NCBI RefSeq assembly: GCF_030268065.1
Contig: NZ_BSDD01000003.1
Location: 248,001-312,000 of the forward strand
Length of the DNA: 64,000 nt
Source of the DNA: Geothrix rubra
GTDB taxonomy: Bacteria > Acidobacteriota > Holophagae > Holophagales > Holophagaceae
Direction: 5' to 3'
Position numbers and translations under genes: made by a program. The notes under the pieces were generated by a model. That model was not told where the DNA came from. It saw only the letters and a list, made by a program, of their open reading frames with translations, and searched no databases. The first letter of the stretch is position 1; each line of letters starts with the position of its first letter. Positions 1 to 8,544 of this stretch are shown here, piece after piece.

Positions 1-892
1 CGAAGCTCCCCTCGGGCAGGCTCTTGGCCACCACGCTGTTGCCGCCCACGATGCTGCGGCTGCCGATCTCGATGTGGCCCACCACGCCCACCTTGCCCGC
101 CAGGGTCACGTAGTCCCCCAGCTTCGTGGAGCCGCTGATGCCCGTCTGGCTCACCAGGAGGCAGTGCTCCCCCACCTGCACGTTGTGGCCCACCTGCACC
201 TGGTTGTCCACCTTGGTGTCGGCACCGATGCGCGTGGGGCCCAGCACGCCGCGGTCCACGGTCACGCAGGCGCCGATCTCCGCCTCGTCGCCCACCTCCA
301 CCCAGCCCACCTGGGGCACCTTCTGGTGCCGGCCGTCCACCAGTACGTAGCCGTAGCCGTCGCTGCCCAGCACCGAATTGGCGTGGATCCGCACGTTCCG
401 GCCCAGCCGGGTGCGCCGGTAGAGCACCACGCCGGAGAAGAGCTCGCAGCCCTCCCCGAGGACGCAGTCGTCGCCCACGTGGACGCCGGGGTGCAGGACG
501 CAGCCCGCGCCCAGGACCGACCGGGCCCCCACGGTGGCCCCGGGGGCGACCCGGCAGCCCGCCCCCAGGGTGGCCGTGGGATGCACGGGGGTTCCCCCCC
601 AGTCCGGCTCGGGTTCGGGGTGCAGCCAGCCGATGGCCTGGGCGAAGGCCCAGTAGGGGTTCGACACCCGGAGGACCGGGCGGTCCCCCAGGTCGGCGGA
701 GGGATCCGCCAGGATCAGGCCCGCCCCGCTCCCCAGGGCCTTGGCGGCGTACTTGGGGTTCGCAAGGAAGGAGACGGAGCCCGCGTGGGCCTCGTCCAGC
801 GGCCGTACTTCGGAAATGGGGCGATCCGGGGGACAATGCTCCAGTTCGCCTCCCAGCCTCGTGGCCAGATCCTGGGCGGTGATCCTCGACAT
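1..892 (-). CDS. lpxD: UDP-3-O-acylglucosamine N-acyltransferase LpxD (3' end beyond window)
   Basis: This enzyme adds the second 3-hydroxyacyl chain to UDP-3-O-acylglucosamine in lipid A synthesis. Translating the minus strand from the ATG at 892 gives 297 codons that run off the left edge with no stop; family members are about 340 residues. An N-terminal LpxD domain (about 1-100) is followed by many left-handed beta-helix hexapeptide repeats, with short motifs such as HPGVHVGDD, RIHANSVLGSDGYGY and VQVGHNVQVGEHC. The His of the VGHN segment matches the family's catalytic base. It is divergent from lgt, 72 bp away. It indicates a Gram-negative outer membrane with lipid A. Confidence is high; only the C-terminus is unseen. 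Confidence 0.95.
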   Translation of the reverse strand, partial: MSRITAQDLATRLGGELEHCPPDRPISEVRPLDEAHAGSVSFLANPKYAAKALGSGAGLILADPSADLGDRPVLRVSNPYWAFAQAIGWLHPEPEPDWGGTPVHPTATLGAGCRVAPGATVGARSVLGAGCVLHPGVHVGDDCVLGEGCELFSGVVLYRRTRLGRNVRIHANSVLGSDGYGYVLVDGRHQKVPQVGWVEVGDEAEIGACVTVDRGVLGPTRIGADTKVDNQVQVGHNVQVGEHCLLVSQTGISGSTKLGDYVTLAGKVGVVGHIEIGSRSIVGGNSVVAKSLPEGSF

Positions 893-908
893 GGCGGCCT
901 CCTCGTCG

Positions 909-929
909 GTCTTCAGTCTTCAGTCTTCG
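909..929. repeat. Triple 7-bp tandem repeat between lpxD and lgt
   Basis: Three copies of GTCTTC(A/A/G) lie head to tail in the 72-bp divergent gap. No function is evident. Changes in copy number would alter promoter spacing for one of the two envelope genes, but that is speculation. Confidence 0.5.
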
Positions 930-964
930 GCCTCCAGTTTCCACCCTCCCGCCCCGGATTTTCG

Positions 965-1783
965 ATGCATCCCGTCCTCTTCCAGATCGGCAGCTTCCCC
1001 ATCGGCACCTACGGCCTCCTCCTGGCCCTGGCCTTCTTCGCGGGCAGGGCCCTGGCCCAGCGGCAGGGGAAGCTCGACAACCTGGTGCCCGCGGCCATCA
1101 CGGACCTGGCCATCGCCGTCCTCGTGGCGGCCATCGTGGGCTCCAAGCTCCTGATGATCATCGTGGGGCTCTTCACCCCCGCGGGTCAGGAAGGCGCCAT
1201 GGCCTTCCGGGACATCTTCACCCTCTCCACCCTGCGGGCCGGAGGCGCCATCCATGGCGGCATCATCGCCGCCACCCTGGTGTTCTTCTGGAAGCTCCGG
1301 AAGGGCCAGGGCCTGCCCCTGCGGATCACGGGCGACGCCCTGGTGCCCGGCGTGGCCCTGGGCCAGGCCATCGGCCGCCTGGGCTGCTTCTCCGCCGGCT
1401 GCTGCTACGGCACGGAGACCCACGTGCCCTGGTCGGTGACCTTCACCAACCCCGTGGCCCAGGCCTTCAGCGGCACGCCCCTGGACATCCCCCTGCACCC
1501 GGTGCAGCTCTACAACAGCCTGGCGAACCTGACCGTCATGGCCGTCCTGCTGATCGCGCGCAAGCGCCGCGGCTTCGAGGGCCAGATCTTCGCCCTCTAC
1601 TTCCTGGTGGAGGGCCTGGGCCGCATCGTCACCGAGACCTGGCGCGGCGACGGGGACCGCGGCACCGGCTGGCTGGGCTGGTCCTGGCTGAGCACCGGCC
1701 GGGCCACGGGCCTGGGCTTCATGATGCTGGGCCTGGGCCTCTGGCTGGCCTGGAGCCGCCGGCGGCCCGCGGCGGCGCGATGA
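965..1783 (+). CDS. lgt: Prolipoprotein diacylglyceryl transferase Lgt
   Basis: Lgt moves diacylglycerol from phosphatidylglycerol to the lipobox cysteine of prolipoproteins in the inner membrane. The 272-residue product is of normal length and starts with the typical MHPVLFQIGSFPIGTYG-type N-terminus, which decides the ATG at 965 over longer in-frame extensions. Hydrophobic helices occur throughout. Family motifs are visible: a GAIHGG segment (about residues 95-100) and the GRLGCFSAGCCYG signature (about 137-150). Its stop overlaps the ATG of the next gene (ATGA at 1780-1783), so the two are probably co-translated. A predicted lipoprotein substrate is encoded at 27061-27612. Confidence 0.96.
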   Translation: MHPVLFQIGSFPIGTYGLLLALAFFAGRALAQRQGKLDNLVPAAITDLAIAVLVAAIVGSKLLMIIVGLFTPAGQEGAMAFRDIFTLSTLRAGGAIHGGIIAATLVFFWKLRKGQGLPLRITGDALVPGVALGQAIGRLGCFSAGCCYGTETHVPWSVTFTNPVAQAFSGTPLDIPLHPVQLYNSLANLTVMAVLLIARKRRGFEGQIFALYFLVEGLGRIVTETWRGDGDRGTGWLGWSWLSTGRATGLGFMMLGLGLWLAWSRRRPAAAR

Positions 1784-2766
1784 GCCGGATCAGCGTCGAG
1801 GCCGACGCCCCCCGGCTGGACCGGTTCCTGGCCGACCGCCATCCCGAGGTCCCGCGGGCCCGCTGGGATGCCCACATCCGCACCGGGAGCGTCTCCGTGA
1901 ACGGACAGCCGGTGTCCAAGGGCGGCGTGCGCCTCCGGGCCGGGGATGTGATCGAGACGGAGCTGCCCACGCCGCCCCCGCCCGCCGCCCACCTGGCCCC
2001 CGAAGCCATCGACCTCCCGACGCTCTACGAGGACGGCCTGCTCTGGATCGTGGACAAGCCCGCGGGCATGGTCGTCCACCCCGGGCCGGGGCACCCCGGC
2101 GGCACCGTGGTGAACGCCCTCCTGCACCGGCTGAAGGCACCCGCCACCGCCCCGGAGGACCCCGACGAACCGGAAGAGGACGCGGAGGAGCTTGCCACGG
2201 GCTGGCCGGGCCTCGTGCACCGGCTGGACCGCTACACCACCGGCTGCCTCTGCCTCGCCAAGACCCAGGAGGCCCAGCGCGCCATCCAGGCCCAGTTCAA
2301 GGCCCGCACGGTGGAGAAGCGGTACCTCGCCCTGGTCCGCCACTCCCCCAAGCTGCCCCAGCTGGGCTCGCTGCTCATCGACGCCCCCATCGCCCGCCAC
2401 AAGCAGGACCGGCTGCGCATGGTGGTGGCTGAGGGCGGGCGGCCGGCGCAGACGCGCATCCGGGTGCTGGCCCGCACCACCAGCGCCGCCCTGGTGGAAT
2501 GCGAGCTGCTCACCGGGCGCACCCACCAGATCCGGGTCCACCTGGCCTCGCTGCGGGCGCCGTTGATGGGCGACCCCCTCTATGGCGGACCCTCCCGCTG
2601 GCTCGGCGTCGACGGCCAGGCCCTGGCCCTGCCCCACCCGGTCCTCCACGCCTGGAAGCTCGCGGTGGACCACCCGGACTCCAGGGCCCGCATCGAGGCC
2701 GAGGCCCCCATCCCCGGGACCTTCCGCGCCCTGGCCGAGGCCCTGGGCCTCACCCTGGCCCCTTGA
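1780..2766 (+). CDS. RluA/RluD-family 23S rRNA pseudouridine synthase
   Basis: The 328-residue protein begins with an S4 RNA-binding domain (about residues 10-65), followed by a pseudouridine synthase catalytic domain. The family signature HRLDRYTTGCL (about 147-157) contains the catalytic Asp, and a GRTHQIRVH segment matches the C-terminal motif. Members isomerise uridine in large-subunit rRNA; RluD acts on helix 69. An acidic low-complexity insert (about 125-140, DPDEPEEDAEE) sits before the catalytic motif. The start overlaps lgt by four bases. The exact target (RluD or another RluA-family site) cannot be fixed from sequence alone. Confidence 0.92.
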   Translation: MSRISVEADAPRLDRFLADRHPEVPRARWDAHIRTGSVSVNGQPVSKGGVRLRAGDVIETELPTPPPPAAHLAPEAIDLPTLYEDGLLWIVDKPAGMVVHPGPGHPGGTVVNALLHRLKAPATAPEDPDEPEEDAEELATGWPGLVHRLDRYTTGCLCLAKTQEAQRAIQAQFKARTVEKRYLALVRHSPKLPQLGSLLIDAPIARHKQDRLRMVVAEGGRPAQTRIRVLARTTSAALVECELLTGRTHQIRVHLASLRAPLMGDPLYGGPSRWLGVDGQALALPHPVLHAWKLAVDHPDSRARIEAEAPIPGTFRALAEALGLTLAP

Positions 2767-2812
2767 ACCCCGCGCGGGTCGGGCGCATCATCCGGGAGAC
2801 CCCGAGCCGCCC

Positions 2813-3280
2813 ATGCCCTTTCTTCTGCAGGATCCCCCTCCTGGCTGGAGCCAATGGATCCAGGCCCACCCCCAGGTGCCGAGCCTGGTCTTCGCGGGCC
2901 TCTGCCTGCTGATCCTGGCCGGGGTCGGGTTCCCGCGCTTCCGGTCCTGGCAGCGGGGCCGCCACCGCCCGGTGCTCGATCCCCTCCAGCTGGAGGAGCT
3001 GCTCCTCGGCACAGGGGCCCTGGTGCTGGACCTGCGGGAACCCGAGGCCTTCCAGCGGGGCCACATCCGCGGCGCCATGAACCTCACCCTGGACCAGCTC
3101 GCCGCCCGCTTCCGCACCCCCGATCCCGCGGCCCAGCGGGCCCTCGTGCTGGTCGACGACACGGACGAAGTGTCCCACCGGGCCTACGCCCTGCTGCGGG
3201 AGCGGGGGTTCGACTGGCTCTACGTCCTCAAGGGCGGCATGCGCGCCTGGCGGGCGCGGAGCCGGCCCCTGGCGAAATAG
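2813..3280 (+). CDS. Membrane-anchored rhodanese-like domain protein lacking the catalytic Cys
   Basis: The 155-residue protein has one N-terminal membrane helix (about 23-41) and then a rhodanese fold: LVLDLREPEAFQRGHI (about 70-85) and a C-terminal GF..L.VLKGGMRAW (about 132-146). The active-site loop should carry Cys followed by a GxRS-like turn, but reads VLVDDTDEVSHR, with Asp at the Cys position. It is therefore unlikely to transfer sulfur and may be a binding module. It follows the pseudouridine synthase by 46 bp on the same strand. The ATG at 2813 is chosen because it yields the intact membrane anchor. The function is not known. Confidence 0.82.
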   Translation: MPFLLQDPPPGWSQWIQAHPQVPSLVFAGLCLLILAGVGFPRFRSWQRGRHRPVLDPLQLEELLLGTGALVLDLREPEAFQRGHIRGAMNLTLDQLAARFRTPDPAAQRALVLVDDTDEVSHRAYALLRERGFDWLYVLKGGMRAWRARSRPLAK

Positions 3281-3283
3281 GCC

Positions 3284-3847
3284 CTACGGCTTCGGGGGCG
3301 GCACCGCGGCCGCGCTCTCGAAGGCGAGGTGCGTGATCCACCAGCGCTTGCCGTCCCAGGCGCACTGGAGGGCGTTCACGCCGGTGAACGCAACCGGTCC
3401 CCCGGCCGTGCGGCGGATGGCGTAGGGCGTCCAGACCTGGGCCAGGCCCTGCCAACGCTTCACCACCGGGGCGGCCGCGGCCTGCTCGAAGAAGCCCGTC
3501 TCCCACTGGGGCACCGCGAAGGCCAGGAAGGGCTCCAGCTCGATCACCCGGAGGAAGGCCCCCTTCTCGGGATGGTTCCCCGCCACCTCCACGCGGGCCG
3601 TGGCATGGAAGAGCGCCCGGATCTTCGCCAGGTCGCGCTTCTGCCCCGCCGGACCGGAGATGAAGGCATAGAGGGCATTCACCAGGGCCTCGGGCGAAGC
3701 CGCCTCCCCGGCCGCGAGCTCCGCCCGCAGCGGCGGGACGGGGGCGGCCGGCGGGGCCGGCTGGAGAGGCTGCGGCTTCCCCTGCGCGGACAGGAGGGCC
3801 GCCGGGGCGAGGGCCAGGGCGGCCAGCCGGACAGGACGTCGGATCAT
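3284..3847 (-). CDS. Exported protein of unknown function, possibly NTF2/SnoaL-like
   Basis: The 187-residue product has a signal-peptide-like start (MIRRPVRLAALALAPAALLSAQG), then a Pro/Ala-rich linker (about 28-45), then a compact domain. The domain features ALVNALYAFISG, a Trp-rich middle and a C-terminal CAWDGKRWWITHLAFE strand, a pattern reminiscent of NTF2/SnoaL-like folds. No catalytic motif is recognised. Its ATG overlaps the stop of the AmpG-like transporter gene (ATGA), so the two are translationally coupled. That suggests a role with the transporter or in envelope turnover, but this is inference. Its own stop lies three bases from the convergent rhodanese-like gene. Confidence 0.72.
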   Translation of the reverse strand: MIRRPVRLAALALAPAALLSAQGKPQPLQPAPPAAPVPPLRAELAAGEAASPEALVNALYAFISGPAGQKRDLAKIRALFHATARVEVAGNHPEKGAFLRVIELEPFLAFAVPQWETGFFEQAAAAPVVKRWQGLAQVWTPYAIRRTAGGPVAFTGVNALQCAWDGKRWWITHLAFESAAAVPPPKP

Positions 3848-5058
3848 GGAGCCTCCGGATCGGGGATGCGCCAGCGGTCCCAGCGCAGCAGGAGCAGCAG
3901 GCCGGGAATGGCGATGACGGCGCAGAAGAGGAAGTAGCCGGACCAGCCCAGGCGCTTCGCCAGCTCCCCCATGGGCGCGGCCAGGAAGCCGCGGGACAGG
4001 GCCATGAGGCTGGTGAGCAGGGCGTACTGGGTGCCCGTGAAGCGCTTGTCGCACTGGCCCATGAGGAAGGCGGCGAAGGCCGCGCCGCCCATGCCGAAGG
4101 CCAGGTTCTCCAGGGCCAGGGCGCCCACCAGCATGCCGAGGCTCGGCCCCACCCGCGACAGGGCCCAGAAGGCCAGGATGGAGCCCGCCTGGACGAAGCC
4201 GAAGATCCACAGGGCCCGGCGCAGGCTCAGCCTCAGCAGGAGGGCCCCGCCCACCAGCCCCCCCACGATGATGAAGGTGATGCCCACGGTCTTGGTGGTG
4301 GCGCCGATCACCGTGAGGCTGAAGCCCATGCCCCGGATGAGAAAGGGCACGGTCATGGAATCCGCGAGCTGGTCCCCGATCTTGTAGAGGACGCAGAAGG
4401 CCAGGATCTCCCCGAAGCCCGGCCGGGAGAAGAAGTCGCGGAGGGGTTCCACCAGCGCCGCCCGGAGGGTCCGGGGCGGCCGAGCCACGGCATCCGTGGA
4501 TTCCGCCAGCAGCGTTCCCGCCGCCGAGGCCGCCATCAGCGCCGCCATGGCCAGGTAGGTGGCCCGCCAGCCCAGACGGTCCGCCAGGATGAGCGCCCCG
4601 GCCCCGCTCACGAGCATGGCCAGGCGGTAGGCCCCGATGTGGATGGAGTTGCCCAGCCCCAGGTAGGCCGGCGGCAGCACCTCCGCCCGCCAGGCGTCCG
4701 TGGCGATGTCCTGGCTGGCGCTGGCGAAGGCCACGGCCACCGCCAGCAGGGCCACGCGGAGGAGGGAGATGCGCGGGTCGGAGAGGGCGAGGATCGCCAG
4801 ACAGGCCGCCAGGGCCCCCTGGGCCAGCAGGAGCCAGCCCCGGCGTCGCCCCAGCAGGGGCGGCACGTAGCGGTCCAGCACCGGCGCCCACAGGAACTTC
4901 AGGGAATAGGGGAGGGTCACCAGCGAGAAGATGCCGATGGTCCGCAGGTCCAGCCCCTCCTCCGTCATCCACGCCTTCAGCGTCGAGCCCGTCAGGTACA
5001 GGGGCAGCCCCGAGGCGAAGCCGAGCAGGACCAGGGCGGACAGGCGGCGGGGAGGCAT
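3844..5058 (-). CDS. AmpG-like muropeptide MFS transporter
   Basis: This major facilitator family protein of about 404 residues has roughly 12 membrane helices. The N-terminus (LGFASGLPLYLTGSTLKAWM, about 9-28) and the following DLRTIGIFSL and GRRRGWLL segments closely resemble AmpG, the permease that returns anhydro-muropeptides to the cytoplasm for cell-wall recycling. The ATG at 5058 fits AmpG N-termini. A TTG at 5088, preceded by an AGGGGG-like site, would add ten residues and cannot be excluded. Its stop overlaps the start of the next minus-strand gene. AmpG-like function is likely, but the substrate is not proven. Confidence 0.85.
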   Translation of the reverse strand: MPPRRLSALVLLGFASGLPLYLTGSTLKAWMTEEGLDLRTIGIFSLVTLPYSLKFLWAPVLDRYVPPLLGRRRGWLLLAQGALAACLAILALSDPRISLLRVALLAVAVAFASASQDIATDAWRAEVLPPAYLGLGNSIHIGAYRLAMLVSGAGALILADRLGWRATYLAMAALMAASAAGTLLAESTDAVARPPRTLRAALVEPLRDFFSRPGFGEILAFCVLYKIGDQLADSMTVPFLIRGMGFSLTVIGATTKTVGITFIIVGGLVGGALLLRLSLRRALWIFGFVQAGSILAFWALSRVGPSLGMLVGALALENLAFGMGGAAFAAFLMGQCDKRFTGTQYALLTSLMALSRGFLAAPMGELAKRLGWSGYFLFCAVIAIPGLLLLLRWDRWRIPDPEAP

Positions 5059-5130
5059 CCGGAGATGGTAGCGGGAACGGGCCGCCAAGCCCCCTGCCTA
5101 GCCGTGGCGGGCGCGGGGTCCGGGGGGAGG

Positions 5131-5179
5131 CTCCACGTCCGCGAACCTCCGGCGAGCGGGAGCGACGCATCACGTGGAG
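5131..5179. repeat. Inverted repeat in the acs-ampG intergenic gap
   Basis: An 8-bp inverted repeat, CTCCACGT at 5131-5138 and ACGTGGAG at 5172-5179, encloses a segment with several further short complementary tracts. It lies in the 183-bp gap downstream of acs on the minus strand, next to the hairpin at 5201-5224. It may be a structured trailer or an intergenic repeat remnant. Confidence 0.4.
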
Positions 5180-5200
5180 GCGCGCAGCGCGACCCTAGAT

Positions 5201-5224
5201 CCTCGCCACGCCTGCGTGGCGAGG
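5201..5224 (-). terminator. Hairpin downstream of acs
   Basis: A perfect 11-bp inverted repeat (CCTCGCCACGC then GCGTGGCGAGG, 2 bases between) starts 18 bases past the acs stop. There is no clear T-run, so it may stop transcription weakly or protect the 3' end. Confidence 0.5.
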
Positions 5225-5241
5225 GGAACCCCCGGAGAATA

Positions 5242-7173
5242 TCAATCCGCCAGGGTGCTCAGGTCCCCCGGATCCTGCCCCAGGGCCTCGGCCTTGAGGG
5301 CGCGGCGGACGATCTTCCCCGACCGGGTCTTGGGCAGGCTTGCGCGGATCTCGATGTCGCTGGGCATGGCGATGCCGCCCAGGTCCTCGCGGACGTGGTC
5401 CTTGAGGCTGGCGATGAGGCCCGGCCCCGTGGCGACACCGGGCCGCACCACCACGAAGGCCTTGATGGTCTCGCCCTTGATGGGATCGGGGATGCCCACC
5501 ACGGCGCTCTCGGCCACGGCGGGATGCCGGATGAGGGAGCCCTCCACGTCGGCGGTGCCGATGCGGTGGCCGGCCACGTTCAGCACGTCGTCGGCCCGGC
5601 CCAGCACGGCCACGTAGCCGTCGGCGTCCTTCACGGCCACGTCGCCGGCGCTGTAGCAGCCGGGGATGTCACGCCAGTAGTCCTCGTAGCGCTTCGGGTC
5701 GTTCCAGACGGTGCGGAGCATGTAGGGCAGCGGGAACTTGATGACCAGCAGGCCGCCCTGGCCGTCGGGGACCGGCGTGCCATCCCGGTTCACCACGGCG
5801 AGGCGGACGCCGGGCATGGGCTTGCCGGCTTTGCCCGGCCGCGCCTCGAAGGTGGGCAAGGTGCCGATCACGGGTCCCGCGATCTCCGTCTGCCACCAGT
5901 TGTCCACCACCATGCCGTTGCCCTGGCCCACGAGGTGCTGCTGGGCCCAGCGATGGGCCTCGGGGTTCAGGGGCTCCCCGGCGCAGGCCATCAGGCGCAG
6001 CTTCGAGAGGTCGAACTTCCCCGGCGCCTCGGCCCCGTGGCTCATCCACATGCGCACGGCCGTGGGCGCCGTGAACATGACGTTCACCCCGAACCGCTCG
6101 CAGATCTCCCAGGTCACGTCCGGGCTTGGGTAGTCCGGCGCGCCTTCCCGGCAGAGCACCGTGGCGCCGATGCTGAGGGGCCCGTAGACGATGAAGCTGT
6201 GGCCCACGATCCAGCCGATGTCCGAGGTGCTCCAGTAGATGTCCCGCTCCTGGATCTGGAAGAAGGCCTTGGCCAGGTAGTTCACGCCCACCAGGTAGCC
6301 GCCGGTGGCATGGACCACGCCCTTGGGCTTCCCGGTGGTGCCGCTGGTGTAGAGGATGAAGAGCGGGTGCTCGGCGTCCACCATCTCGGGCTCGCAGTGG
6401 ATCTCCCGGCCCCGCTGGATGTCGTAGAAGTCCTTCTCGCGCTCGCTGGCGAACGTCACGGGCGCATCGCCGGGCCGGGAGCCGCGGCGGTGGACGATCA
6501 CGTGGTCCACGAAGGCCAGGTCCCGCACGGCCTCGTCCACGATGGGCTTCAGGGCCGTGGCCTTGCCGCGGCGGTAGGTGAAGTCGGAGCACACCACCAC
6601 CTTGGCCCCGGCATCCTCGATGCGGGACTTGAGGGCCTGCACGCCCATGCCGGCGTACACCACGCTGTGGATGGCGCCGATGCGGGCGCAGGCCAGCATG
6701 GAGATGATGCCCTCCGGGGTGAGCGGCATGTAGAGGATGACCCGGTCGCCCGCGCGGACACCCAGGCGCTTGAGGGTGTTCGCGAAGCGGTTCATCTCGC
6801 GGTAGAGCCGGTTGTAGGTGTAGGTCCGCTCCTCGCCGTCCTCGCCCACCCAGATGACGGCCGCCTTGTTCCGGCGATCGCTGTGCACGTGGCGGTCGAT
6901 GCAGCTCACCGTGGCGTTCAGCTTCCCGCCCAGGAACCAGGCGTGGTTCGGCGCCTCGAAGCGCAGCGTCTCCGTCCAGGGGGCATGCCAGTCCAGGGCC
7001 TTCGCCTTCTCGGACCAGAAGGCCGCGGGGTCCTCCTCCGCCAGGGCCCGCTCCACCTCGTAGTTGATCGCCGCCTGCTTGGCCAGCCAGCCCCGCATGG
7101 GGATCGCCGCCTCGCCCTTCTGGAGGGCCTGGATGGTGGCCTGCTGGGTGATGCTGATGTCCACATCGCTCAT
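5242..7173 (-). CDS. acs: Acetyl-CoA synthetase
   Basis: The 643-residue ANL-family enzyme converts acetate, ATP and CoA to acetyl-CoA via acetyl-AMP. Key motifs are the phosphate loop YTSGTTGKPKGVVHATGG (about 265-282), WWQTE (about 413-417), and the C-terminal PKTRSGKIVRR whose Lys is the site of acetylation control in the family. Length is normal (about 650). The ATG at 7173 follows a GGAG seven bases upstream; a longer in-frame start at 7242 would add a non-conserved 23-residue leader. It supports growth on acetate or scavenging of overflow acetate, and supplies the acetyl-CoA carboxylase and TCA enzymes encoded further on. Confidence 0.96.
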   Translation of the reverse strand: MSDVDISITQQATIQALQKGEAAIPMRGWLAKQAAINYEVERALAEEDPAAFWSEKAKALDWHAPWTETLRFEAPNHAWFLGGKLNATVSCIDRHVHSDRRNKAAVIWVGEDGEERTYTYNRLYREMNRFANTLKRLGVRAGDRVILYMPLTPEGIISMLACARIGAIHSVVYAGMGVQALKSRIEDAGAKVVVCSDFTYRRGKATALKPIVDEAVRDLAFVDHVIVHRRGSRPGDAPVTFASEREKDFYDIQRGREIHCEPEMVDAEHPLFILYTSGTTGKPKGVVHATGGYLVGVNYLAKAFFQIQERDIYWSTSDIGWIVGHSFIVYGPLSIGATVLCREGAPDYPSPDVTWEICERFGVNVMFTAPTAVRMWMSHGAEAPGKFDLSKLRLMACAGEPLNPEAHRWAQQHLVGQGNGMVVDNWWQTEIAGPVIGTLPTFEARPGKAGKPMPGVRLAVVNRDGTPVPDGQGGLLVIKFPLPYMLRTVWNDPKRYEDYWRDIPGCYSAGDVAVKDADGYVAVLGRADDVLNVAGHRIGTADVEGSLIRHPAVAESAVVGIPDPIKGETIKAFVVVRPGVATGPGLIASLKDHVREDLGGIAMPSDIEIRASLPKTRSGKIVRRALKAEALGQDPGDLSTLAD

Positions 7174-7326
7174 GGAGGGCTCCGAGAACGGGGTGCGGTG
7201 GATGGGCTGGGTAGGTTGGGAGGGAAGGTAGCACAGGCCCAACCCTGAGGCGCGGAACGATGACCGTCGTCACAGGCACCTCCCCTCCCGGAGAGTCCCA
7301 ATCTCGAAGCTGGAACCGGCCCGTGC

Positions 7327-7806
7327 CTACGCGAGGGCCACGGACACCCGGTTCACCTCGAGCACGCGGTCCAGGTCCTTCGGGTCCAGCCCCACGAGGA
7401 AGCCCCGGCTGCCGCCGTTGAGGTAGAGGCGGTCCAGGTCGAAGATCGTGGCCTCGGCATGGACCGGCATGGCCTTCCGGGTGCCCAGGGGACTGGTGCC
7501 GCCCACGAGGTAGCCGCTGTGCCGGTTGGCCACCTCCGGCCGGCAGGGCTGGACAGATTTCGCACCCACCTGCCGCGCCAGCTCCTTCGTGCTGACCTCC
7601 CGGTCCCCGTGCATGAGGATGATCAGCGGCGCGCCGGTCTCGTCCTCCATCACCAGGGTCTTGATGACGGCGTGCTCGTCCACGCCCAGCTCCCGGGCGC
7701 TCACGCGGGTGCCGCCGTGGTCCTCGTACCGATAGAGATGTTCGGTGTAGGCGATCCCCGCCTGCTTCAGCAGCCGCGTGGCGTTCGTGCTGGGTGCCTT
7801 GGCCAT
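7327..7806 (-). CDS. YbaK/EbsC-type aminoacyl-tRNA deacylase
   Basis: This 159-residue single-domain protein matches the YbaK family, which hydrolyses mischarged tRNAs such as Cys-tRNA(Pro). Visible family features are the VIKTLVMED strand with the conserved Lys (about residues 48-56), a GDREVSTKELA helix, and the GGTSPLGTRKAMPVH segment (about 101-115), followed by NGGSRGFLVGLDP. The ATG at 7806 is the only start giving normal length. It is divergent from the NAD(P)-binding protein gene at 7840, with a 33-bp shared control region. A second proofreading hydrolase (dtd) lies at 23621. Confidence 0.9.
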   Translation of the reverse strand: MAKAPSTNATRLLKQAGIAYTEHLYRYEDHGGTRVSARELGVDEHAVIKTLVMEDETGAPLIILMHGDREVSTKELARQVGAKSVQPCRPEVANRHSGYLVGGTSPLGTRKAMPVHAEATIFDLDRLYLNGGSRGFLVGLDPKDLDRVLEVNRVSVALA

Positions 7807-7839
7807 GTCCGTCCCGCCCTTCCGTGGCAGCATGGTGCC

Positions 7840-8544
7840 ATGGTGCGGGACGTGGTGGTGGCGGGCGGGACCGGCGAGGTGGGCCGGCGGCTCCTGGCCC
7901 GGCTGGCGGCGCGCCCCGACCTCCAGGTGCGGGCGCTGGTGCGGCGCCCCGGCCTCCCGGTCTCCGCCCCGAACCTGCGGGAGGAGATCCTCGACTTCGA
8001 GGACGAGGGGGCCTGCGCCCGGGCCCTGGCCGGTCCCTGCGACCTGCTCCTCATCGCCCTGGGCACCACCCGCGCCAGGGCCGGCAGCGATGAGGCCTTC
8101 CTGCAGGTGGACCGGGACCTCCCCCTCCGCCTGATCCGGGGCCTGGCCGCCGCGCACCCGGAGGCCCGCGTCGGCCTCGTGAGCAGCGTCGGCGCGGACC
8201 GTCCCCGGGGCCTCTACCTGACGGCCAAGGCCGAGGTGGAGGCCGGCCTGGCCGCCAGCGGGCTCGCCCACGTGATCGCCCGGCCCTCGTTCCTCGTGAG
8301 CGACCGGGCGGAATTCCGGCTGGGCGAGGTCCTGGTGCTGCGCCTCCTCGCCCCGCCCTGGCTGGCCCTGGGGCGGGGGCTCTTCGCGCGCCGCGCAGGC
8401 TGGTGGCGCTGGGCGCCGGTCCATGTCCGCGAGGTGGCGGACGCCCTGCTCACCGCCGCCCTGGCCCTGGCGCCCGGCCAGCATCGCATCCTCGAAGGAC
8501 CCGACCTGCATCCGGGGCCCGTCGCCACCTGGGGGAAGCCATGA
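7840..8544 (+). CDS. NAD(P)-binding epimerase-like protein
   Basis: The 234-residue Rossmann protein begins with the dinucleotide-binding VVVAGGTGEVGRRLL motif (about 5-19). It has the layout of atypical SDR proteins (NAD(P)H-binding, HTATIP2/YbjT-like): DLLLIALGTTRA (about 67-78), VGLVSSVGAD (about 108-117) and a LTAKAEVEAGL helix carrying the Lys but no classical YxxxK Tyr. The substrate is unknown. Its stop overlaps the ATG of the SDR gene at 8541 (ATGA), implying joint translation and perhaps a shared pathway. Start chosen at the first ATG of the Rossmann fold. Confidence 0.8.
   Translation: MVRDVVVAGGTGEVGRRLLARLAARPDLQVRALVRRPGLPVSAPNLREEILDFEDEGACARALAGPCDLLLIALGTTRARAGSDEAFLQVDRDLPLRLIRGLAAAHPEARVGLVSSVGADRPRGLYLTAKAEVEAGLAASGLAHVIARPSFLVSDRAEFRLGEVLVLRLLAPPWLALGRGLFARRAGWWRWAPVHVREVADALLTAALALAPGQHRILEGPDLHPGPVATWGKP

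Noticed and set aside
909-929. CTTCAGT triple repeat as a cloning artefact or vector scar
   Set aside because: It is short, ends imperfectly and fits the surrounding composition; no vector-like sequence adjoins it.
5131-5224. Small RNA gene between acs and the AmpG-like gene
   Set aside because: Hairpins are present, but no promoter or T-run supports an independent RNA.
4639-7248. 869-residue plus-strand reading frame
   Set aside because: Antisense to acs and the AmpG-like gene; composition is typical of a shadow frame.
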